The notes beneath the pieces were generated by a model, which searched no databases, had not been told where the DNA came from, and saw only the letters and a program-made list of their open reading frames with translations. From assembly GCA_900766635.1 (NCBI GenBank), contig CAAFWA010000299.1, positions 1-8,416 on the forward strand: a stretch of 8,416 nucleotides of DNA, read 5' to 3'. The position numbers and the translations under genes were made by a program. Source of the stretch: an uncultured Acinetobacter sp. Its GTDB lineage: Bacteria; Pseudomonadota; Gammaproteobacteria; Pseudomonadales; Moraxellaceae. Shown one piece after another: positions 1-5,199 of the stretch; position 1 is the first letter of the stretch, and each line of letters begins with the position of its first letter.

Positions 1-552
1 CAGTGCTTTTTCATCCAGCATTGTGCCTACAACACGCACATTAAATTCATCTTTAATGGTGGCCAGTGTACGTGCCAAGTTGGTCACTTGAATAAACTTC
101 ACTTTCTCAGCGCCACCTGCAGCAATTTTACGTGCTGTTGGGGTTAAACTTGCCGAACGATCGCGTGGCACAATCACAGCCTCAGCACCCATCGCAGCTG
201 CGGTACGAATACATGCACCAAGATTATGTGGATCGGTGACTTGATCAAGCGCAAGTAATAACGCCTTTGAATTTTGCTTTAACAAAGCATCTAAATCTTG
301 CTCATTTAAGGTCGGATGCGGACGCACCGCTGCCACCACACCTTGATGGAAAGGTTGCCCTGCCATTTTTTCTAATTTGTCACGGCTAGTTTGCTGTACG
401 CTAATCCCAAATGGCTCAGCTAAAGCCAAAATTTTTTTTAAGCGCTGATCATCACGACCCTTTAAGGTAAATAGATTCAAGACCCGTTCAGGCTCAAGCT
501 CTAACAATGACTCCACTGAGTGAACGCCATAAAAATATTCTAATTTAGCCAT
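1..552 (-). CDS. rlmB: 23S rRNA (guanosine-2'-O)-methyltransferase RlmB, partial (3' end outside window)
   Basis: SpoU/TrmH (SPOUT) family enzyme that methylates the 2'-OH of G2251 in the peptidyl-transferase P-loop of 23S rRNA. Translating the minus strand from ATG at 552 gives 184 residues, starting MAKLEYFYGVHSVESLLE. The N-terminal substrate-binding domain (about 1-85, 'FYGVHSV', then 'HQGVVAAV') leads into the SpoU catalytic domain. Motif 1 is visible as LDQVTDPHNLGACIRTA, followed by AVIVPRDRSASLTPTARKIA. The family runs to about 245-250 residues, so roughly the last 65, including SPOUT motifs 2 and 3 and the knot, lie to the left of the window. A GAGG ribosome site lies 6 nt before the ATG. 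ppnP is upstream on the same strand, but its terminator separates the two. I saw only a weak promoter match for rlmB in the 112-bp gap. Function is by family knowledge; the ORF itself is read directly. Confidence 0.95.
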   Translation of the reverse strand, partial: MAKLEYFYGVHSVESLLELEPERVLNLFTLKGRDDQRLKKILALAEPFGISVQQTSRDKLEKMAGQPFHQGVVAAVRPHPTLNEQDLDALLKQNSKALLLALDQVTDPHNLGACIRTAAAMGAEAVIVPRDRSASLTPTARKIAAGGAEKVKFIQVTNLARTLATIKDEFNVRVVGTMLDEKAL

Positions 553-590
553 GAACGACCTCAAAATTTAACTGTGACAATGCCAAAAAC

Positions 591-623
591 AAAAAATCCT
601 GCAAAGTACACCTTACAGGATTT
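591..623 (-). terminator. Rho-independent terminator of ppnP
   Basis: On the minus strand an 8-bp stem AAATCCTG (616-623) pairs with CAGGATTT (594-601) across a 14-nt loop, which can itself form a short AAGG/CTTT extension. A T run follows directly (TTTTTTGTTTTT when read on past the stem). It lies about 42 nt after the ppnP stop and ends about 40 nt before the rlmB start, so it should make ppnP monocistronic. Confidence 0.75.
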
Positions 624-664
624 CAATGAATACAGTTTAACTGATTCACTCTAAAATTGCTTGA

Positions 665-988
665 TTAGCCTTCAAAGTGACAGACGTAATCAAGTGGTTC
701 ATCGGTTTCAATTTTAAAACGGCTGTTGCCTGGTACATAAAATGATTGACCTGCACGGAACAATTCACTTTCAGTACTGTCAGCAATTTGTACACGGCAT
801 TCGCCTGAAATAATTTCCATACGCTCTGGCGCATGTGTTTCAAAAGTTAAAGCTTGTGATGTCGGTAAAATCACGCCTAATGTTTTTTTCGTGCCATCGG
901 CAAACTGTACGGTATGGCTCACACATAAGCCCCCGAAATAAACATTTGATTTTTTTACAACAGATACATGATCAAACTGCGCTGACAT
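665..988 (-). CDS. ppnP: Pyrimidine/purine nucleoside phosphorylase PpnP (DUF1255, cupin fold)
   Basis: Small cupin-like enzyme (E. coli YaiE/PpnP family) that catalyses phosphorolysis of a broad range of nucleosides to free base and ribose-1-phosphate; cytoplasmic nucleoside salvage. The 107-residue product begins [13 protein letters not shown]. It shows the family hallmarks VYFGG (residues 16-20), the central ERMEIISGE block (55-63) and the C-terminal cupin strand FYVPGNSRF (83-91), ending YVCHFEG. The E. coli protein is about 94 residues, so this one is slightly longer at the N terminus. The reading frame stays open another 22 codons upstream to an ATG at 1054. I chose 988 because TGGAGA lies 6 nt before it, the upstream residues look non-coding, and the candidate -10 falls inside that extension. 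It is divergent from recN and bounded by its own terminator. Confidence 0.92.
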   Translation of the reverse strand: MSAQFDHVSVVKKSNVYFGGLCVSHTVQFADGTKKTLGVILPTSQALTFETHAPERMEIISGECRVQIADSTESELFRAGQSFYVPGNSRFKIETDEPLDYVCHFEG

Positions 989-994
989 GCTTTT

Positions 995-1000
995 TCTCCA
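995..1000 (-). promoter_or_regulatory. Ribosome binding site that fixes the ppnP start
   Basis: TGGAGA on the minus strand, 6 nt before ATG 986-988. It supports the 107-residue start over the ATG at 1054, which lacks a comparable site. Confidence 0.7.
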
Positions 1001-1033
1001 GAGATAGTATGTTCTAATGAAATAATTGGGATT

Positions 1034-1062
1034 AGTGTAAATGTGCGCTTGCAACTAATCAA
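1034..1062 (-). promoter_or_regulatory. Candidate sigma-70 promoter for ppnP
   Basis: Minus strand TTGATT (-35, 1057-1062), 17-bp spacer, TACACT (-10, 1034-1039). Transcription would start near 1027, giving a leader of about 40 nt before the ppnP ATG at 988. The -35 overlaps the TCAATTGA palindrome at 1059-1066. Matches to consensus are moderate (4 of 6 in each box), so this is an inference. Confidence 0.4.
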
Positions 1063-1078
1063 TTGATCTAGTCAATTG
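1060..1078. repeat. Perfect inverted repeat CAATTGA-5-TCAATTG, possible operator
   Basis: CAATTGA (1060-1066) and TCAATTG (1072-1078) are perfect reverse complements around TCTAG. Each arm sits in its own small palindrome: TCAATTGA at 1059-1066 and GTCAATTGAC at 1071-1080, start-to-start spacing 13 bp for TCAATTGA. It overlaps the candidate -35 of ppnP, where a repressor would act. The repeat is seen directly; the operator role is inference. Confidence 0.4.
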
Positions 1079-1170
1079 ACCCGCAATTTACATGAGTCAA
1101 CGCTTTGATGCAGCGCACATAAATTCAACATCAAGTGATCTGCGCACAAAATATACGCAAACAACTTAAA

Positions 1171-1199
1171 TTGTATTTTCGCATTTAATTTAATATAGA
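1171..1199 (+). promoter_or_regulatory. Candidate sigma-70 promoter for recN
   Basis: TTGTAT (-35, 1171-1176), 17-bp spacer, TATAGA (-10, 1194-1199). The start would be near 1206, leaving a leader of about 90 nt before the recN ATG. This is the best-spaced pair on the plus strand in the gap, but the region is AT-rich and chance matches are expected. Confidence 0.4.
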
Positions 1200-1294
1200 A
1201 TTATGAAGTTTTAAGTCATCTTAGAAGAAAATTTGATTGATGACAAAAAGAAACTGACGATGTTTATCTCATTTTTTGCAGCCTGGATGGGTGT

Positions 1295-2953
1295 ATGCTG
1301 ACACATTTAACTCTGATCAATTTTGCTTTAGCTGAACGCCTTGCCCTTGATATCAACAGTGGTTTTAATGTCTTAACTGGGGAAACAGGTGCAGGAAAGT
1401 CCTTGCTGCTCGATGCCTTATCGGCATGTTTGGGCGAACGTACCGATACTAATTATGTGCGCTTTGGCTGCGATAAAGCCGATGTGACAGCGGTGTTTAG
1501 TTATCAAGAGAACAGCCCTGAAGCACGTTGGCTACAACAACAAGAATTAGATGATGATTCAGGCGAGATTCATTTACGTCGGGTCATTTTTGCCACAGGT
1601 CGCTCTAAAGCATGGATCAATGGTCGCCCAAGCAGTTTAACTGAGCTAAAAGAACTGGGTCGCTTATTGGTGCAGCTCTATAGCCAACATAGCCAACAAC
1701 AATTACTCGAACAGCCCTATCCTAAGCGTTGGCTTGATCGTTATAGCGAGTTACAACAACCTGCACAACAGGTGCGTGATGCCTATCAAACATGGCAACA
1801 GACTATTCGCCAACATCAAGCAGCACTTGATGCACAAGCCACCCGTCAACAACGTATGGCAACTTTAGAGTTGCAACTTGAAGAGCTCGAAGAATTTGTG
1901 CAACTTGACTATGCCGAGATTGAACAAGAGTTTGACCGTTTAAGTCATCATGAAAGCATTATGCAAGATTGTGGCTATGCCTTAAATGCAATCGATGATG
2001 CCGAACAAAATCTAAATCAAGAATTAGGCACTGTTTTGCGCCGCTTAGAAGATCATGCAGGGCGCAGTGAACAGCTTGGGCAAATTTATACTGCTTTGGT
2101 GAATGCACAAAGTGAACTCGACGATGCCACAAGTAGCTTACGTCAATTTATTGATCGACAAAGTTTTGATCCTGAGCGTATGCAGGAACTCAATAGCCAA
2201 CTTGAAAGCGTGCATCGTTTAGCACGTAAATACCGTACCCAGCCTGAAGATCTCAAACAAGAATATGACGCTTGGCAAACGGAGCTTTTGCAATTACAAC
2301 AACTCGAAGACCCTGAAACCTTAGCCGAACAAGTGCTAGCAGCCGAACAACACTTTATGCAACTTGCCAAAGCACTGGATCAACAACGTCGTGAAGCTGC
2401 CGTTCCACTTGCTCAAAAACTCACAGAACAAGTCAAACAATTGGCCCTGCCTGAAGCACGTTTTGAGTTTAAATTTGATGCCTTAGAGCACCCTAATGCT
2501 GAGGGTTTAAGCCTTGTGCAATTACTGTTTACTGCCAATAAAGGTATGCCTGCACAACCGCTTGCGAAAATTGCCTCAGGTGGTGAGTTATCCCGTATTG
2601 CTTTAGTCATGCAAGTGATGAATGCCGAAAAAACCGATGCTGAAATCTTAGTCTTTGATGAAATTGATGTCGGGATTAGCGGTGGTACAGCAGAAATTGT
2701 CGGACGGTTATTGGCAGATTTAGGTCAACACGTACAAATTTTATGTATTACCCATCAAGCCCAAGTGGCTGCGCAATCAGATCAACATTTGTTGGTACAA
2801 AAACAACAAACCGACCCTGCAAGCAGTACCATCTTTGAGCTAGATGAAGAGGCACGTATTTTAGAGTTGGCACGAATGACAGGCGGTATTGAAATCAATG
2901 ACACCACCTTGCAACACGCCAAACAATTGCGTCAGCTTAAATTCCAAGCTTAA
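1295..2953 (+). CDS. recN: DNA repair protein RecN
   Basis: SMC-like ATPase that acts at DNA double-strand breaks with RecA, promoting cohesion and recombinational repair. At 552 residues it matches the usual length of about 553. The N-terminal half-ATPase starts MLTHLTLINFALAE with Walker A GETGAGKS at 29-36. A long Gln/Glu/Leu-rich coiled-coil middle (roughly 150-360) is broken by the hinge-like region typical of short SMC proteins. The C-terminal half-ATPase carries signature SGGELSR at 428-434, Walker B ILVFDEID at 451-458 (D455, E456) and the switch histidine in ITHQ (H487). All ATPase motifs are intact. The start ATG follows a weak GGATGG site. It heads a same-strand group with yqgE (87-bp gap) and ruvX; I see no terminator in that gap, so read-through is possible. 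No E. coli-type SOS box is visible upstream. Confidence 0.97.
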   Translation: MLTHLTLINFALAERLALDINSGFNVLTGETGAGKSLLLDALSACLGERTDTNYVRFGCDKADVTAVFSYQENSPEARWLQQQELDDDSGEIHLRRVIFATGRSKAWINGRPSSLTELKELGRLLVQLYSQHSQQQLLEQPYPKRWLDRYSELQQPAQQVRDAYQTWQQTIRQHQAALDAQATRQQRMATLELQLEELEEFVQLDYAEIEQEFDRLSHHESIMQDCGYALNAIDDAEQNLNQELGTVLRRLEDHAGRSEQLGQIYTALVNAQSELDDATSSLRQFIDRQSFDPERMQELNSQLESVHRLARKYRTQPEDLKQEYDAWQTELLQLQQLEDPETLAEQVLAAEQHFMQLAKALDQQRREAAVPLAQKLTEQVKQLALPEARFEFKFDALEHPNAEGLSLVQLLFTANKGMPAQPLAKIASGGELSRIALVMQVMNAEKTDAEILVFDEIDVGISGGTAEIVGRLLADLGQHVQILCITHQAQVAAQSDQHLLVQKQQTDPASSTIFELDEEARILELARMTGGIEINDTTLQHAKQLRQLKFQA

Positions 2954-3024
2954 AACTAAAATCAAAAAAGCGATTGGTTTATTGTGGTAAGTCGAGTAAC
3001 TTGAACAGATACAGCCACGCACAA

Positions 3025-3030
3025 AAGGAG
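3025..3030 (+). promoter_or_regulatory. Strong ribosome binding site before the TTG start of yqgE
   Basis: AAGGAG is the clearest Shine-Dalgarno sequence in the window and ends 10 nt before TTG at 3041. No in-frame ATG or GTG lies between it and the conserved [11 protein letters not shown] segment, so it supports the TTG start. Confidence 0.65.
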
Positions 3031-3040
3031 AATTGCCGCA

Positions 3041-3598
3041 TTGCCAAATAAACAATATTTGACGCACCGTTGCCTGATTGCCCCACCTGACATGGCGGAT
3101 GATTTTTTTGCACATACCGTCATTTATCTGGCACGCCATGATGCAGAGGGTGCACAAGGGATTATTATTAATCGCCCCGCAGGTATTCAAGTCAAAGAAT
3201 TACTCAATGATCTTGATATTGCGGCTGACCATGTTCATCCACATGAGGTGTTACAAGGCGGCCCATTACGCCCCGAAGCAGGTTTTGTGTTACATACAGG
3301 TCAACCGACATGGCACTCTTCTGTGGCGGTGGGGGAAAATGTCTGTATCACTACATCTAAAGACATTTTAGATGCCATTGCACATAACCAAGGGGTGGGT
3401 AGTTATCAAATTGCCTTAGGGTATGCCAGTTGGGATAAAAATCAGCTTGAACAAGAGCTTGCCCGTGGCGAATGGCTGATCTGCGATGCCGATATGGATT
3501 TAATTTTTAACTTACCTTATGCCGAGCGTTGGGATGCTGCCTATAAAAAAATGGGCCTAGACCGCACTTGGTTATCTTCTGAGATTGGACATGCCTGA
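3041..3598 (+). CDS. yqgE: YqgE/AlgH family protein (UPF0301, DUF179)
   Basis: A 185-residue cytoplasmic protein of the widespread UPF0301 family. Its biochemical role is not settled; the Pseudomonas homologue was named AlgH for an effect on alginate. Family hallmarks are visible: [20 protein letters not shown] at about 7-26, the [12 protein letters not shown] block, [17 protein letters not shown] in the middle, and near the C terminus the G-Y-A-W element ([13 protein letters not shown]) and [14 protein letters not shown]. The start is a TTG, chosen because AAGGAG lies at the right distance and the resulting [11 protein letters not shown] matches the family N terminus. Its last 8 bases overlap ruvX, suggesting translational coupling. 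The yqgE-ruvX pairing is conserved across many proteobacteria, hinting at a shared process that remains undefined. Confidence 0.93.
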   Translation: MPNKQYLTHRCLIAPPDMADDFFAHTVIYLARHDAEGAQGIIINRPAGIQVKELLNDLDIAADHVHPHEVLQGGPLRPEAGFVLHTGQPTWHSSVAVGENVCITTSKDILDAIAHNQGVGSYQIALGYASWDKNQLEQELARGEWLICDADMDLIFNLPYAERWDAAYKKMGLDRTWLSSEIGHA

Positions 3599-4034
3599 TT
3601 TAAATGCGCCACAGATGATTATGGCTTTTGACTTTGGTACACAAAAAATGGGCATGGCGGTTGGGCAATCCTTGATTGCAAGTAGCAATCCCCTTGCTTT
3701 ATTCCCGATGCGTGATGGAATTCCAAATTGGGACAATCTACTTAAAATCGTCAAACAGTATCAACCTAACCTATTTTTGGTCGGTTTACCGTTAAATATG
3801 GATGATACCGAATCTGAACTTTCGGCACGGGCACGTAAATTTGCCCGTCGTTTACGGCATCAAACTAATATCACCACGTTCATGGTCGATGAACGCTTAA
3901 CCACACGTGAAGCTCGCGATGAATTAGACCATTATCAAGCCCAAGGTCGAGGTAAAAATGTCGCTGCCGATAGCATCGCTGCTGCATTATTGATTGAAAG
4001 TTGGTACCGTGAGCCACACGGCGTCAACCCTTAA
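3591..4034 (+). CDS. ruvX: RuvX/YqgF family RNase H-fold nuclease (putative pre-16S rRNA nuclease / Holliday junction resolvase)
   Basis: This family has an RNase H fold. The E. coli member is linked to maturation of the 16S rRNA 5' end, and the mycobacterial one resolves Holliday junctions in vitro. The 147-residue product has the three acidic catalytic positions: D14 in [11 protein letters not shown]101 in VDERLTT and D127 in [11 protein letters not shown]. The VGLPLNMDD element (64-72) is also present. I took ATG at 3591, which overlaps the end of yqgE by 8 bp; a TTG at 3585 is also open but adds only two residues. No strong ribosome site is visible, consistent with coupling to yqgE. A terminator follows 6 nt after the stop, closing the recN-yqgE-ruvX group. 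Which of the two proposed activities applies here cannot be told from sequence. Confidence 0.93.
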   Translation: MPDLNAPQMIMAFDFGTQKMGMAVGQSLIASSNPLALFPMRDGIPNWDNLLKIVKQYQPNLFLVGLPLNMDDTESELSARARKFARRLRHQTNITTFMVDERLTTREARDELDHYQAQGRGKNVAADSIAAALLIESWYREPHGVNP

Positions 4035-4039
4035 TTTAT

Positions 4040-4062
4040 AAGCACCTTCGGGTGCTTTTTTT
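4040..4062 (+). terminator. Rho-independent terminator after ruvX
   Basis: Stem AAGCACC (4040-4046), TTCG tetraloop (4047-4050), GGTGCTT (4051-4057), then a run of Ts to 4062. UUCG-type loops are exceptionally stable. It begins 6 nt after the ruvX stop. Confidence 0.92.
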
Positions 4063-4164
4063 ATTGCTGTTTTAATCAACAATCATCTGAGATTATATTT
4101 TTAACGTAAAGTTGGCTTATTTTTAAAGATAAATCTCTTATGTTAAGAATTTGATTTTAATTCT

Positions 4165-4266
4165 TCACTCGCCATTTTCATCAAAGCGCATCAATCTCTC
4201 ATAACTTATTAAAACTTCATTGAATGCCTCATCAAAGGATAGTTGGCTTGGTCTATTTTTCAGGTA
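4165..4266 (-). pseudogene. Possible remnant of the 3' end of an unidentified gene
   Basis: Minus-strand reading of this stretch gives YLKNRPSQLSFDEAFNEVLI followed by SYERLMRFDENGE and a TGA. The last 33 residues look like a natural amphipathic helix rich in charged residues with ordinary codons. Upstream the frame runs into a Cys-rich stretch and then antisense iclR sequence (to an ATG at 4386) that does not look like protein, and no ribosome site or start is evident near 4266. I do not recognise the family. It may be a decayed gene end or simply a chance open frame. Confidence 0.2.
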
Positions 4267-4280
4267 AAGTAGCCCTTTGT

Positions 4281-4289
4281 TGATATATT
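4281..4289 (+). promoter_or_regulatory. Candidate extended -10 promoter for the IclR-type regulator
   Basis: TGATATATT matches an extended -10 (TGN followed by TATATT at 4284-4289), which can work without a good -35; no good -35 is seen at 16-18 bp. Transcription would start near 4296, about 20 nt before the ATG. Two TTGATA copies (4280-4285 and 4288-4293) overlap it and could be an autoregulatory site. Confidence 0.35.
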
Positions 4290-4315
4290 GATAACAGTTA
4301 CAGACACAGGTGAGT

Positions 4316-5086
4316 ATGGCGCTTTCTAGTTTTGGTAAGATTTTAACTGTATTAGATCTATTTTCGATCCAACGTCCTGTGATCAATGTGGATGTGATCA
4401 GTACCGAACTTGGCTTATCTAAACCAACTAGCTATCGCTATTTAAAAGAACTCGTCTCCGCAGAACTATTACAACGCTTAAGTGGCACTTCAGGTGATTA
4501 CACCTTAGGTTCAAAAATTGCCGTGCTTGACTATATTTCACGTACCACCGACCCATTGGTACAAGTGAGTATTCCATTTATTAAAGATATGGTCGAACGC
4601 ACCGAATTCTCTTGCCTACTTACTCATTTAAATTACGACTCGTGTATCGACATTCATGATGAAGTGTTTAAAAACATGCGTTTGTATTCATATGGTCGTG
4701 GCTGCCCTCGCCCTGTTTTTGTGGGTTCATCGCCTAAAGTGATGATTTCACATTTACCCAAACAACAAATTCTCGATTACTACCAACGCTTTGCGCATGA
4801 ATTGGCTGAGGTGAACTTTGCTCATAGTGCCGATGAATTTTTAAATGCCATGAAAAAGATTAAGAAACAAGGCTACTATTTTTCTAATGGTGAACTTGAT
4901 CCAAATATTGCCGGGCTTTCGGTTCCTGTAAAATTCTCAAGTAAAGCACCTCCTTTGGCTTTAACCCTGCTAGGTTCTAAAAATCGCTTTGAATTTGTCA
5001 ATTTGCATAAAGTCATTGAAATTTTAAAAGAAAATGCAGCACTAATTGAACAAAAGTGCATGGCACTTGAAGAATCTAAAATTTAA
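4316..5086 (+). CDS. IclR family transcriptional regulator, unknown effector
   Basis: A 256-residue DNA-binding regulator, normal length for the IclR family. The N-terminal winged helix-turn-helix spans about 4-70: VINVDVISTELGLSKPTSYR includes the recognition helix (SKPTSYRYLKELVSAELL, 35-52), followed by the wing ending at YTLGSKI. The C-terminal effector-binding domain (about 75-250) shows SCLLTHLNYDSCIDIHDEVF, then YGRGCPRPVFVGSSPKVMIS in place of the usual G-K-A element, and the late GYYFSNGEL...AGLSVPV segment. ATG 4316 was chosen because AGGTG lies just upstream; a GTG at 4310 would add two residues. It stands alone between two terminators, so its target is not obvious. Cys and Arg in the effector domain do not identify a ligand. 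It does not resemble PcaU or PobR closely enough for me to assign a catabolic role. Confidence 0.9.
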   Translation: MALSSFGKILTVLDLFSIQRPVINVDVISTELGLSKPTSYRYLKELVSAELLQRLSGTSGDYTLGSKIAVLDYISRTTDPLVQVSIPFIKDMVERTEFSCLLTHLNYDSCIDIHDEVFKNMRLYSYGRGCPRPVFVGSSPKVMISHLPKQQILDYYQRFAHELAEVNFAHSADEFLNAMKKIKKQGYYFSNGELDPNIAGLSVPVKFSSKAPPLALTLLGSKNRFEFVNLHKVIEILKENAALIEQKCMALEESKI

Positions 5087-5098
5087 TTCATATTGATT

Positions 5099-5123
5099 GC
5101 CCATCGATGATGGGCTTTTTTTT
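5099..5123 (+). terminator. Rho-independent terminator after the IclR-type gene
   Basis: Stem GCCCATC (5099-5105), loop GAT, GATGGGC (5109-5115), followed by eight Ts (5116-5123). It begins 12 nt after the stop codon and separates the regulator from the ABC transporter gene. Confidence 0.92.
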
Positions 5124-5199
5124 GACAATTTTTCAACAAGTTTAACGCTTTAAAAGCCTTAGACTGAATACGACTTTACAACAATAAAAGTTTGTCGTT

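Larger units (their letters stand above)
989..1294. other. Divergent ppnP-recN intergenic region
   Basis: This 306-bp stretch between divergent starts has no convincing ORF. It is AT-rich and holds candidate promoters for both genes, a 19-bp inverted repeat at 1060-1078, a 9-bp inverted repeat pair at 1041-1049 and 1112-1120, and a further copy of GCGCACA at 1142-1148. I found no E. coli-type LexA box (CTG-N10-CAG) and no RNA gene in it. Confidence 0.8.
4063..4315. other. AT-rich gap between ruvX and the IclR-type gene
   Basis: About 250 bp with no convincing complete gene. It holds an AT-rich hairpin (AAGAATT 4145-4151 with AATTCTT 4159-4165), a possible decayed reading frame on the minus strand ending at 4165, and a candidate extended -10 promoter at 4281-4289. 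TATTTTTAA occurs twice in its first 80 bases, which may be chance in such AT-rich DNA. Confidence 0.7.

Noticed and set aside
553..664. Promoter for rlmB in the ppnP-rlmB gap
   Set aside because: The best pair on the minus strand (TTGTTT, 16 bp, TAAATT) overlaps the ppnP terminator T run and is weak.
989..1054. N-terminal extension of ppnP to the ATG at 1054
   Set aside because: The extra 22 residues are not family-like, the start lacks a ribosome site, and the extension spans the candidate -10.
2974..3002. TTGGTT-17-TAACTT as a promoter for yqgE
   Set aside because: Only about half of each box matches consensus. Read-through from recN is an equal explanation, so I did not list it.
2861..3190. 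109-codon minus-strand frame across the recN-yqgE junction
   Set aside because: It is antisense to two well-supported genes, is Cys-rich and low in protein-like character, and has no ribosome site.
5122..5127. Perfect TTGACA -35 box upstream of the ABC transporter
   Set aside because: It overlaps the end of the terminator T run, and nothing resembling TATAAT occurs 16-18 bp downstream (TTTAAA is 21 bp away). The ABC promoter must lie in 5124-5199, but I cannot place it with support.
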